A stretch of DNA of 64,000 bases from Cladocopium goreaui (taxonomy: Eukaryota > Sar > Dinophyceae > Suessiales > Symbiodiniaceae), in assembly GCA_947184155.2 (NCBI GenBank), contig CAMXCT020000481.1, forward strand, positions 42,009-106,008, in the 5' to 3' direction. Positions 30,710 through 41,094 of this stretch are shown one piece after another; within the stretch, counting starts at the first letter, position 1, and each line of letters begins with the position of its first letter. A model generated the notes under the pieces. That model was not told the origin of the DNA. It searched no databases and was given only the letters and a program-made list of their open reading frames with translations. The position numbers and the translations under genes are program-made.

Positions 30710-31518
30710 TAGCCTCAACCGAGCACCGGTAATGGACCTATACACAGTCCATTGAGCGGTCCCATCGAGGATTCGTGAATGTGGGTGGTGCTGCATCGCA
30801 AATCGCTGCACGGAGCTTGGGACGGAGACAGCTGATACCACATGTGCACTTTCAGGTTCCATTTCTGGAGCCGGAAAGTCAACGATGGCAGAGTAAGAAA
30901 GTCTTCAATACGTCACCTTGCCACATTTTCCTAAGCAGATTCCTATTCCATTCCGTTTTAAATTCAAACCAAGATTAATTATGGGATTGACTGAAAAGAT
31001 CGTAATTCATGTTCTTTCTGAGCTAAAAACTTTGGTGGAAGAGTAAAGTCAACGCAATCATTCTCACCTCCGCCCAACTCGGCAAGACTCCGCAGCAAAA
31101 GACATCAAAACTGGCACAAAACTGTGGTAAAATCCAAGTTTTGCATCTCTAGCCTTCTATGGAATCTGCAGGATTCAACCCGACGAGCAAAGTTGCCGCG
31201 TTAGGAGTCTAGAGAGGGGAGCCCAAGCACAGATGCGTTGTTCAAACCTGGATGAGACGCCAGATCCTTTCTACCTACAGCACGTGCCCTACAACAGCAC
31301 GTGCTGTAATACAGGCGAACTGGCGTACGAATTTAAGAATTCATTTTTTTTTCCATGTCCAAGACATGGGGGATTCCATGCCATTGACAATTGTGGCAAA
31401 AATCACATGGACAAACAAATCCATCGCTTCAAAGCAATGACAAAAGAAATATTAATAAATCCGAACTGAAGCTGTGAGGGAAGGGAACTGAAGCCGTTTT
31501 TTGGTTTGCTGTTTTTGG
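30710..31518. other. No recognisable gene
   Basis: About 0.8 kb without convincing coding sequence. An inverted CAGCACGTGC pair near 31280-31306 is the only local structure. Confidence 0.45.
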
Positions 31519-31519
31519 C

Positions 31520-31628
31520 GCGTTTTCGTTTTCGGCGTTTGTAGTATGTCTAGATGTTTGGCGTTTGAAATTATATCGACCTGTATGTGATATAATTGTA
31601 CATAAAATGTAATGAATGTCCACCTTGA
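31520..31628 (+). repeat. Fragment of the 33-kb direct repeat
   Basis: The segment ending TGTAATGAATGTCCACCTTG matches the ends of the direct repeats at 33184-33422 and 33707-33944. The part upstream is diverged. It is probably a third terminal copy or a solo remnant of that family. Confidence 0.55.
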
Positions 31629-31918
31629 ATCCAAGATCTATTACTATACAGTCTGTCTTTTTGGAGCAGGATTCAGTGCTCATTTCTGGCACGTTTAGGT
31701 GGCGTATGTCTTCGATTATTTCACCGAAACATGCTCATGCTCCAAGACAGTCAGGTCCTTCCTGTCTCTACAGCAGCCATTGCCATCTTGTGCTAGTGTT
31801 TCGTCAGGCGATCTCGATGTCCGTCTCAATACCGGGCATAGACAGCTAGCCGCGGATCGATTCCCCCCGGGTACGGGGCCGCGATCGTGACGTGGTAGAC
31901 GAGTAAGTCTCAATACAC

Positions 31919-31959
31919 CGCGACCCGCCGAAAGGCACAGGGCGCCGGTCAAAAAAAAT
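31919..31959 (+). repeat. SINE 3' end fragment with A-tail, diverged
   Basis: CGACCCGCCGAAAGGCA followed by GGGCGCCGGTC and an A run, matching the SINE body at 30580-30691 with a few changes. No tRNA-like head is visible. Confidence 0.6.
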
Positions 31960-32163
31960 ATCTTGTGCTTTTCGTCTTCCAATCGGTTGGAAGAAGTGTG
32001 AATTTGGTCCCACTATCACATGTATTGGTTGGCAAATCCATGTTCACTGCGGTTTCATTTGCATTTCTCATGAGAAGAGACGGAAACTTAGATTTGCTGC
32101 GTCGCTTAACTTCTTCCAATCAGGGGCCAAAGAAAGTATTAGAACAATTTCTCGACTTGCGTT

Positions 32164-33085
32164 ATGGATCACCCAGCTTTGGCCACATATGCGAACCTCC
32201 ATTCCATCCCAGCATCTCAATATTCGGTCGGTCCTGGTGCCTGGAAAGAAGTTTGCAACTCAGTTTCAGACGATCTGCGTTTCCATCGCCAACCCCGGTT
32301 TTCAGCCATTCCCTTGAATGGACAACTGATTCAAGTTCGTCATAAGTCAGTTCTTTCTAAAGCGGACCTCCAATCACGCTTCCTTTCAGATAAACGTATT
32401 TGGCTACGTATCAGAGATCCTAATTCCTCAAAAAAAAATTATCTAGTGATTCCCATCGGGTATTGAAAATGTATACAAATTGGTTAGAATCCTTACCCCC
32501 TGTAGTCTCCATGTGGCCTAAACCACTCTGGAACGGTGTTTGCATCGCGGACGCATTTGCCAGTGGCATGTCTTGCGGCATTGGCGGATTTGTGCAATTT
32601 TCGTCATCCGACACCAAATGGTTTTCCTTAAGATTGCATGCTGCTGATTTCGCAGCCCTCCAGATCCCTATGCATGAGGATCTGCAGAAGGACATCTCCA
32701 GCCTGGAGACACTGGCACAGATCGCACTGGTTTACATAGTGGTTAAACATCTCCCTGATTTCGTATCCCTTTAAAAATCTCCACATGGTCCGATAACACA
32801 GCAGCCGAATCAGTCTCCAATAAGTTGTTTAGCACCCGAATGCCATTGGCTTTGTTTTTTTGAACGCCTGCGTCATCCACCATTGCCGTGGATGTTAGTC
32901 ACATCGCAGGAAAGTCCGATGATCTAGCAGATGCCTTGAGCAGAAGGGATCAACAAAATGATCCCCCATCTCCATTTTGCCATTCCGATCGTTTCTTCGT
33001 GAGTCCTCAAGACCTTTGGAATCCGACTCCATCCGCCACACTGCATCCGCCTGACGCATGGATTCCATGGTCGCTGCCTTGATCA
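32164..33085 (+). pseudogene. Retroelement relic ending in RNase H
   Basis: Three frames join: 32164-32466, 32463-32774 and 32888-33082. The first resembles the ORF at 20319-20996. The second and third carry RNase H-like signs: IADAFASGMSCGIGGFVQF (first Asp), SSLETLAQIALVY (Glu), WSDNTAAES in another frame near 32785 (third Asp) and HIAGKSDDLADALSR (final Asp). No RT catalytic box is found upstream. Terminal-type direct repeats follow. A dead copy of a YR- or gypsy-type element. Confidence 0.65.
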
Positions 33086-33183
33086 TCCTAGTAGATTTCC
33101 CTCTTTTTGCATGCTGGATAAGTCCACTCTTTTAGATGGGGGTGAATTGGCGTACTTATCCAACAGATCAATAGTTGTTTAAT

Positions 33184-33422
33184 GGGGGTTTCGTTTCCAT
33201 TGATCAAGTTGGATAACAATTTGATCTGAACAGGATGAAATATAATACGGCAATGCAAAAAAAAAGAAGAATATGAAATGCGCAAACGGTGTAGAAGGGG
33301 ATTAAATTGAGAAGAAATTGATTCTTTTGCTTTAATCGTTTTTGGGTTTCGAGTTACTTCCTTGTTGCGTTTAATATGCGCTTGTATGTGATATTAACAA
33401 ATGTAATGAATGTCCACCTTGA
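33184..33422 (+). repeat. Direct repeat, copy 1 (B1-like)
   Basis: 239 bp, repeated at 33707-33944 at roughly 95% identity by eye. It begins GGGGGTTTCGTTTCCATTGA and ends ATGTCCACCTTGA. It follows the RNase H relic just as B1 follows pol in the YR elements. Confidence 0.8.
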
Positions 33423-33485
33423 GCTATAACTGTACTTGTTCAGTTTTGTTTTAATGGTTGGATCTTCATTAATTGGATGATACTA

Positions 33486-33499
33486 CCATTTTGACTCAA
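33486..33499 (+). other. Spliced-leader-like sequence, diverged
   Basis: CCATTTTGACTCAA differs by one base from the corresponding part of the dinoflagellate spliced leader. It sits in the same position relative to an inverted repeat as the 14-mer at 21449. Confidence 0.35.
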
Positions 33500-33545
33500 A
33501 GGGCATTCATTGCATTTGCGTTTGTTGCTTCAATGTTTTATTTTC

Positions 33546-33553
33546 CCCACCCT
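33546..33553 (+). other. CCCACCC motif between the two direct repeats
   Basis: CCCACCCT, followed by CCCACACC, lies between copies 1 and 2 of the direct repeat. In the three YR elements CCCACCCA opens segment X between A2 and B2. The position is analogous. Confidence 0.4.
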
Positions 33554-33706
33554 CCCACACCTTAATGTAGCTTCTCCTTCTCATTGGTCTTTTGACCATT
33601 TCCCTCGATATAGTTGCATTGATCAGCATTTTTCGACATTCGCTGGGGCGTTTCACTTGTTTCACCGCGGCAACATTTTCGTGATTTCCCCGTTTCCTGA
33701 TGGAGG

Positions 33707-33944
33707 GGGGGTTTCGTTTCCATTGATCAAGTTGGATAACAATTTGATTTGAACAGGATGAAATATAATACAGCAATGCAAAAAAGAGAATAATATGAAA
33801 CGCGCGAACGGTGTGGAAAGGGAATTAAATTGAGAAAAAAATGTTTTTTTGCTTTAATCGTTTTTGGGTTTAGAGTTACTTCCTTGTTGCGTTTAATATC
33901 CACTTGTATGTGATATTAACAAATGTAATGAATGTCCACCTTGA
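33707..33944 (+). repeat. Direct repeat, copy 2 (B2-like)
   Basis: Second copy of the 33184-33422 repeat, with scattered substitutions and short indels. After its end the sequence passes into a degenerate TAATG microsatellite. Confidence 0.8.
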
Positions 33945-34124
33945 ACTACAATGTAACGTGATGTAATGCAATCAAATCTAATATGATGTAGTATAAAACG
34001 TAATAGCATCTAATTTAGTGCAATGTAATCTAATGTAGCGTAACCTTATGTAATGTCACACAGTCCAATGTAATCTAACGAAATGAAATGCAATGTAATG
34101 TAATGTAGCGTAACGTAATGTAAT
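33945..34124. repeat. Degenerate TGTAATG/CTAATG microsatellite
   Basis: Imperfect TAATGTAATC/ATGCAATG units run for about 180 bp, similar in composition to the end of the 19.5-20.1 kb minisatellite. Confidence 0.75.
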
Positions 34125-34329
34125 GCGAGAACAACCCTTGGGAGTCTTGCAGTCCATTTCCTCAAGAAGTTTGCATAAAAACATGAGCCGGCCTTGGCGA
34201 GGAATGGAAGATGCGCACCTTAAGATTCCCAAAAACTGTTTGCTCGATGGATGTATGCACCAAAGTTACCAGATTCTAAGACTGGGTTATTTGTGTAGTG
34301 GATTAAAAAAATGGAGATACTTGGATGAT

Positions 34330-34479
34330 GGTGGCATTCACGAAGTGAATTAACTGTCAAAACGGAAATGGAAAAACAAACGAGGTTTGTGAGCATGCAC
34401 CTGTTCATCTTGATTTCCTCTGCAGTTACCTTCAAGGGCGGGCGTGGTGGGATCGCCTTTTTCCACGGGCTTGCAAACG
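34330..34479 (+). repeat. Element 2 repeat A1
   Basis: 150 bp, identical by eye to 49327-49476. It starts GGTGGCATTCACGAAGTG and ends GGGCTTGCAAACG. The YR reading frame begins inside it, at 34368, so A2 carries a duplicate of the first 37 codons. Confidence 0.92.
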
Positions 34480-37019
34480 GTAGGGGGGCGCATGCCATGG
34501 TTGAGGAGGACATTGGTGAGGACTTGACTAAACCTGAGAGTGTTGCTAGTTCTGGGTACTCTGCAAGTGTTGCTGATCACGTTTTAAACGAGACGCATGA
34601 GCATGGCAGTTTGGATGACAGTCAACAAGTGGAGCCTCAGCTGGATTCAGTTGGTGATGAGATGGTGCCGTTTCGTGCCATTGATCTGATTGGAGTTTCA
34701 GACAGCTTTGCACCATTTAGGCCTCCACCTCAGTACGATCAGCATCTGCCTTGTGATGTGCCTGAAACGGAGCAACATTTGTTTGGACCCCCTGAACCTG
34801 TTTCTGAAGTCAATCATGGGTCGGATGTTCACGAGTCTGTGGAAATTGGCAGTGCAGATTCAGTTGAGCTTGTTGAGAATTATGCTGACGAGCTGTCAGA
34901 GCCTTTGGAAGATCAGCCTATGTCCGGACCTGTGGTGCCAACTCAGACTTGGAATGAAATGGTTGCACATGGTTTTGCACAGTTTAGGCAAATACCTGAG
35001 TCACTCTTGTTTCCTTGGGAGCAGGGACCGATGGCTGCTGTTTTCAACTTCGACGCTGACCCCCTGCCACAATGCTTGGGGATTGCTGAAACAGAGCGAA
35101 CAGTTGGTGCCGACACCTCAGATCCTTTGCAGAACCATTTGAAGGGTTTCTTACTGCCTGATGATGCAAAGTACGTGCATGCTGTCAAAAGCATACAAGA
35201 TATGAATTACTTTGACAACAAGTCTCAGCAGTTGGAGTTAGCATGCAGCCAATGGTTGCGCATCCTTTCAGTGCAGTGGAGTGCATCGGGTGTTGGACCT
35301 CAGCTTGCGGCGGCCTTACAGAAAGATAGTGCAGGTCAGGAGGCGTGCACGATTTTGAAAGCATGTTTTGGTATCAAGAGTCCATCAACTCTGCTTAAGA
35401 GAGCTGGAGCCTTCAGAAAGTTTTACAGCTGGTTTGAGAAGTCATCAACATGCAAGGAGTTGAACAGTTTTCCTTTGCCACTGGAAGAGCCGGTTGTTTG
35501 GGAATATTTCCTGTCATTGCGGCAGCTGAGAAGCGCACAATCCAAAGGATATACAGTGCCATCCAGTTTCCTGGAAGCAGTGCGTTTTGCCAAGTTCACT
35601 TTGGATTTGCAAGGCACGGACAGTATTTTGGGCTCACGAAGATTGCTAGGCCTCTCGGCCTTGGAACGCAAGGCAAAGGGCCCTACAGTTCAGGCTCCTG
35701 GGCTCCAGCCTGAGCATATTAGGCGTTTGCATGAGGTGTTGCACACTTCTTCAAACTTGATTGACAAACTGGGAGCTGGTTGCTTTTTGGTGTGCTTGTA
35801 CGGACGTGCAAGATGGAGTGACATGCGATTTGTGAGCCATGTGCAGCTGGAAGATGGTGAGTTTGTCACCTTTTACACCACTGAACACAAGACTGCTTCA
35901 GTGGGCTTGCGAAGGGAACAGTATCTACCTATTGTTGTTCCATGGAGTGGCATTTGCAATGATGACTGGTTGCGTGAGTGGCTTAAGGTATACCACCAAG
36001 TTGGCTTGGACATTTCCAAGCGACCGCTGGGGCCATTGCTACCAGCACCCAGGATTGATGGGTCTTTCTGCGCAAGGCCTCTGACCACGCCAGAGGCAGC
36101 TACGTGGTTGAGAGCCCTGCTTCAGGGAACCAGTGAATGTGAGACTTTCAGAAGTCATTCACTCAAAGCTACACTTCTCATTTGGTGTGCCAGGGCTGGA
36201 TTTGATAGAGAGACCAGAGCAGTACTTGGACATCATTGTAGCGCTGTGAGTGGCTCTGAAGTAGTTTACAGCAGACAGCTGCAGACACGTGCTTTGAGGA
36301 AGCTTGCATTGGTGCTTCGACGGGTGCGGGCAGGTCTTAACATCGAAGATGAGGCCATGAAGGAGTATGGCATCATCAGCACACCGGCGCCATTTACTCC
36401 GGTGGCTGCAGCCATGACACCTATGGCACCTGTGCCTTTTGCTCTGCCCCAGTCAGTGGGGCCTCGGCAAGAGACCGTCGACAAGGAGGCGGTGGACAAT
36501 GCCGTTTCAAGTGCCCTTCATTTGGAGGAGCTTCAGAATGTCAAAGAGGAGGACTTGGACCAGTCGACATTGGAGCAGGCTGCTGCTGAGTTGACCCTCT
36601 TCCCAATAGAGGTGGTAGCTGCAGGTGTTGTTGAGATTGAGTCTTCATCAGGTAGTGACAGCTCCACAACATCGACTGGAAGTGAGACCTCTTCCTCAGA
36701 GGAGGTTGTGCAAGCTCAAGGACCACAAGTGGTTGAGTTTGTGCCTGAGGGCGTTGATTTCTATCGGCATGTGAAGAGTGGGATAGTTCACTCTTGCAAG
36801 ATTGGCGAGAGTGTTGCAGGCTGCAAGATTCAGTTGGGAGTTAATTTCAAAAAACTTACAAGGAAGATTCACATGGTTCACCCTAAGTGCATTCGTTGCT
36901 TTCCAAGAAACAACAACCGCATTCGCTCAATGGAGCAGATGACTGATAGTTTGGATGCATACCTTAAGCGGTCAAGAGCATCAGGACCAAAGGGTCCACA
37001 AGTTGGAGCTGGTTGTTGA
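34368..37019 (+). CDS. Tyrosine recombinase of element 2
   Basis: An intact 883-residue frame that starts within A1. A 270-residue acidic N-terminal region precedes the core-binding and catalytic domains. Candidate catalytic residues: Arg480/Arg482 (YGRARWSD), His597 and Lys600 (HSLKAT), His622 (LGHHCS) and Tyr634 (VYSRQ). As in element 1 the HxxR box is HxxK. After a Ser/Glu-rich linker the C-terminus has HVKSGIVH, a Cys, and CIRC, the same pattern as the other two recombinases. Probably active on coding grounds. Confidence 0.87.
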   Translation: MEKQTRFVSMHLFILISSAVTFKGGRGGIAFFHGLANGRGAHAMVEEDIGEDLTKPESVASSGYSASVADHVLNETHEHGSLDDSQQVEPQLDSVGDEMVPFRAIDLIGVSDSFAPFRPPPQYDQHLPCDVPETEQHLFGPPEPVSEVNHGSDVHESVEIGSADSVELVENYADELSEPLEDQPMSGPVVPTQTWNEMVAHGFAQFRQIPESLLFPWEQGPMAAVFNFDADPLPQCLGIAETERTVGADTSDPLQNHLKGFLLPDDAKYVHAVKSIQDMNYFDNKSQQLELACSQWLRILSVQWSASGVGPQLAAALQKDSAGQEACTILKACFGIKSPSTLLKRAGAFRKFYSWFEKSSTCKELNSFPLPLEEPVVWEYFLSLRQLRSAQSKGYTVPSSFLEAVRFAKFTLDLQGTDSILGSRRLLGLSALERKAKGPTVQAPGLQPEHIRRLHEVLHTSSNLIDKLGAGCFLVCLYGRARWSDMRFVSHVQLEDGEFVTFYTTEHKTASVGLRREQYLPIVVPWSGICNDDWLREWLKVYHQVGLDISKRPLGPLLPAPRIDGSFCARPLTTPEAATWLRALLQGTSECETFRSHSLKATLLIWCARAGFDRETRAVLGHHCSAVSGSEVVYSRQLQTRALRKLALVLRRVRAGLNIEDEAMKEYGIISTPAPFTPVAAAMTPMAPVPFALPQSVGPRQETVDKEAVDNAVSSALHLEELQNVKEEDLDQSTLEQAAAELTLFPIEVVAAGVVEIESSSGSDSSTTSTGSETSSSEEVVQAQGPQVVEFVPEGVDFYRHVKSGIVHSCKIGESVAGCKIQLGVNFKKLTRKIHMVHPKCIRCFPRNNNRIRSMEQMTDSLDAYLKRSRASGPKGPQVGAGC

Positions 37020-37410
37020 CATACAGCCCAAAGGGTTGCGTTGTCCGAGAGAGCAAAAGTGTGAGTGCTGTGCAGAAAGCTGCATGTTCACTGGAAAGCC
37101 AGATTGAAGGTCATAGGACCACACACTCACAGGTGCAAAGGCACACCACTGCAGAGAGCTGCAATTAGACTTGAGAGTCACATTTGATGGAAGCCATGTT
37201 TTAGTGGAAAGCCGCTGCAGTCGTTTTTACCTTTTTCAAGTGAAGGGCTCAGTTGGAAAATACATTGAAGTCACGTGCATGTTCTTTGTTGGGCAATGTT
37301 CGCAAGTTGCTGTTTTGAGTTTTTGCACCTTGATCTGACCAGGTCACTTGCCTTCACGTTTATGCAGTTGTTTGCAAAGCTTGCTTAATAAGATCACTGG
37401 CGCATGTTTC

Positions 37411-37736
37411 AGTTGGGACTCCTCCTTTAGGAGGATACAAACCTTATTCCTAAAAGAAAAATTTTGGGTGATCCAAAATTAGCAACTGGTGTTTGTTGAA
37501 CACACGCGTTTAAATACTTTGCCAAAACAACCTGAAAACTTTTTGAGGTTTTCTCTGAACTCTTTGTTCTGTTTCAGTTGTCCACGGTTGTACTGTTTGT
37601 TTAACATGTCGATGTTTTACAGTACTCCATCTTCAACCTCTGTGTGAAACACATTGATCTGTATATTGCATGAGAACCATTTTGGTTTAAGGGAGGGTTG
37701 TGGTGGGACCATTCGTGTATTTGTACGCGTAGATGA
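37411..37736 (+). repeat. Element 3 repeat A1
   Basis: 326 bp, repeated at 44271-44596. Near its start it has a short hairpin (CCTCC, TTTA, GGAGG at about 37420-37433). Near its end CCATTTTGGTTTAAG (about 37676-37690) resembles the spliced leader with two differences. The YR frame starts at its right edge. Confidence 0.9.
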
Positions 37737-39382
37737 GCAGGGTGGGGTTATCGTTTGAGATGACTGTCCTTGCTACAGACGTTTCTGTGGACGCTGATGT
37801 GCCTGATGGCAATGACAGCTTTGCACTCAGAGAACAGGCTGCAGCTGAGAATGCAGAACTTGAAGTATTACATTGGGAATCATTGCAAGATGAAATTGCA
37901 ATTGCAGAAGGTGCTGGTTCTAGGAACAATTTGTTCGCAGGCGCTTCTGTAAGATCTGGTAGTTCGGCTTCAGATGCAGATTTTCTTCAGGTTTTGCCCA
38001 TTACAGAAAGTGCACATGATGTCAGCGTGACAGATGGTTATTCAGCTGATAATACTTTCAGCCATGCAGATCCAGGTTGGAGCCACAAGGAATTCAACAT
38101 TTCTGGGAGTCTGGTTTTTGGAACGACTTTTTCGATCCTAACAAGACCTTTCTCAGTTCTTTTGACAACCACTTCAAACGTCCTGTTGATCCTGTTCATG
38201 GAGATGTTCATGAAGTCTTCGAACAACAAGTTGAACGCAAACCGAAAGCTGCAAAACTGAATGCAACGTTCATGGACCATGTCAGGGATGCTAGCATCAT
38301 GAACTAGAAGGACAAGCGTGAAGCAGACTGGCAAACAGCCATATTCAGGTGGCATTCAATGCTGGGCACGTGGTCAACAGACGTCCAGGTGGTTTCGCAG
38401 ATTTTGGTAGAGAAGGCTTCAAGGAACAGGCACAAGTTTTGGTTAACATCTTTTACAACAAGGCCCCATCGACTATTTTTAAACGGTGCAGGAGCATGTC
38501 AAAGATGACCAATTACTTTATTGACAGGGGACGACAATTTCCTTGTGGAGAGCCGGACATCTATGAGTTCTTGTGTGTTGAACGCGGCAATGGTTCTCCA
38601 AGTTCAAGGTTGAAGGGTTACATAGAAGCTTTCACATTCTGTCATCATGTTTTGGGTGTTGTGGCATTCGACGACACTACATGCAGCAGACGATGTCAGG
38701 GTGTGGCAGCCTTAGACTTAAACCATAGTGTGAGGCAAGCAGACCCATTGACTGTCAAACAACTTGAAACTTTGCACCACATTTTATTCAATGATGATGA
38801 ACTGTGGAATCGAGTTTTTGTGGCATGCTGTCTTTTGTGCATATGCTCGATCACGGTGGAGCGACGCACAGCATGGTGAGATGCTCATCGAAGATGTGGA
38901 CTCGCCTTTGAGTTTGACAGAGGGAAGTGAGGGAAAAGGTTTTTAACCCGGATGACACCAGAAGTGGCCGACTCAGAATAGCTCAGAGTTTAGGCAGTGA
39001 CCTGCACCAGAATGCAACAGAAAACGTGATTGACAGTTTTGAGGTTGTTTCACCGTTGCCACCAGTTGTTGAGACCGCTGGAAAAGCAGATGGCAATGAA
39101 GCGGTTGCTGACTTTGATGAAGTTTCAGCCAGCGACCATGCGACGACAGGCAGCGAAACGGAGAGTGACATCGACACGACGGTCAGGCCCGAAGTGTCTT
39201 TCAAGGACATCCAGGCGCCAGATGGAACCTATTTGCACCAACATGCAAAGTTAAAGACATTGCATTTGATGAAGTCTGAAAACGGACGAGTCTTTTTGTG
39301 TGGACGCACAACAAACTGCTGAAGGGCGTCATGCTTTTGATACACCTAAGTGTCGCCAGTGCTTTTGCGCAAAGCTAGACTG
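37733..39382 (+). pseudogene. Tyrosine recombinase relic of element 3
   Basis: Fragments lie in several frames: acidic N-terminus (37733-38260), core-binding domain (38349-38879), the first catalytic Arg block YARSRWSD in a shifted frame near 38845, and the acidic C-terminus with HAKLKTLH, CGRT and, one frame later, CRQC (to about 39382). The stretch that should hold HSLKAT, the second His and the catalytic Tyr is missing at about 38935. The recombinase is dead. Confidence 0.8.
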
Positions 39383-39874
39383 AGACTGAGTGGCAAAACG
39401 GTGAGGTGGCTTTCGTTTTTCATCACATGTCGTTGTTGCATGGAGTGTGCATACTCGGCAACAGGTGCAGGTTCCCTTTGCGATGATTTTTCGACAGGTA
39501 TCAGGTCAAGGTGATGTCGTGACTCTCACTCAAGTTTTCATTTGAAATTTCGGCCAATTGAATTTTAGTACCACTTGAAACTCAGACTTGTCGGTTGGCA
39601 ATGATTCAGCTTTGCACAACGACGAGAGAGAGGATCAAGGATGTTGGCGCGTGAGCTCTCAGTGGGCCAAAGGTGCGTGACACGTTTTTGCAAGTTCAAA
39701 CTCACTTTCATTTCACAGGCATCATGAGGGAATGTTTGCATGAACATGGCCAACCAGGCAGATGTTGCAGTGCAAAATTCCATGATACAATTTTTCAGAT
39801 GCAGTATCTTTTTCACGTCAGGGGCATGCAGAATTTTTGACACTTGTAGTTGGACTTCAGTCAGAACCAAAGCT

Positions 39875-41094
39875 ATGGCCTTGGTAGATTCTGAAGCTGC
39901 CTTTGCAAGTCGCTGCAATGCCATTGACAAAAGCCGAGAGCTCTTGAACATTTGCGTTCATGATGAGCTTACAACGTTTATGCGCATGGCATTCGCAATC
40001 GGCACACCTCAGATGCCGGCGAGTGAAGGAAGTTTCAAAACGTTTGCAACTGATTTGAACGGGGGAATCGAACCTTCTATTACAATGATGTCCTTGCTGA
40101 GGAGGTTGCACTTCGAAGCAGTTACAATGGTGGTGGCGCATTTGAAAACAAACGTGACCACGGACGCTGGGGTGGAAGGGTCAAGGAAACTACCACCCGT
40201 GGAAAAGGTGGCAAGGGTGCAGGAGCAACAGGCTCGCTTGAAGGGCCTTACAATCAAGGGAGAAATGCAGCCCTCTTATGCCTTGATTGATTTGATCGCA
40301 GGCATCCATGACAGTGGTTCAATTGTTTGGGTGCCGCCGAGTAAGTTCACCAAGAGAGACTCCGAGGTGCGTCAAAGCCGCAAAGAAAAATCCACCACTT
40401 TGACTGTGGAGCAGCAGACGCTGAAGCTTGCAGCTGGCGAGCCCAAGATCAGGGCCGATACTTCGAACGAGCTTCTGATGCAATGGGCTTTGCAGAGGCG
40501 TGGATTAGCTTTTGATCAGTGCAAACTCATATCGAATGACATCCATGACAAGTGGGTACAAGCGCTACTCATGCAGTTGACGCGTGAGTCACCAAGTGGC
40601 TATGCTAGGGTGACTATGGAGCAACTCCTACGAGCAGACAAAGAACTTTTTACTTTGATGTCGCAAGAGCGCACAGGGCCTTTCAATGTTGGACCCAAGG
40701 GAGAGTTGCCTTTGGATTTGTTGATGACACAGCTGATGCACGATGCTCGCATCAACTTACACCTGCTTCCTCTTCAAGTCTTCCCAGTGCTTCAGCCAAA
40801 GCTGCGTCAAGCTCACATGTGGACGAAGGGGCCCCCAAGCCATCAGTGCCAAAACCCATACAGCCGAGCAAGAAAGCGCGCGCTTCTGCCAAAGCTCGTG
40901 CAAATTGCCCTGATGAGCTCAAAGGTTTTGGCCAGTTTGATGACAAGGGTACTCCTATCTGTTGGGCTTTCAATCCAAGCAGAGGTTGTCAAGAGGAAAC
41001 AAAGGATGGCAGATGCAAGAAAGGCATGCATGTTTGTATCAAGTGCAAACGCAACAATCACAGCTTGGTGACGTGCAGAGTGAAGAAATCCTGA
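39875..41094 (+). CDS. Gag-like protein of element 3, one frameshift
   Basis: Starts MALVDSEAAF, as in the other elements; the longer open frame from 39740 is upstream extension. It carries PSYALIDLIAGIHD. A shift near 40765 moves it to the frame ending at 41094, which contains a Pro/Lys/Ala-rich basic linker and two Cys/His groups: CWAFNPSRGC with CKKGMH, then CIKCKRNNHSLVTC, a perfect CX2CX4HX4C zinc knuckle. This identifies the protein as a nucleocapsid-type Gag. The stop is UGA followed by CUU, and the frame is open into the next gene. Confidence 0.75.
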
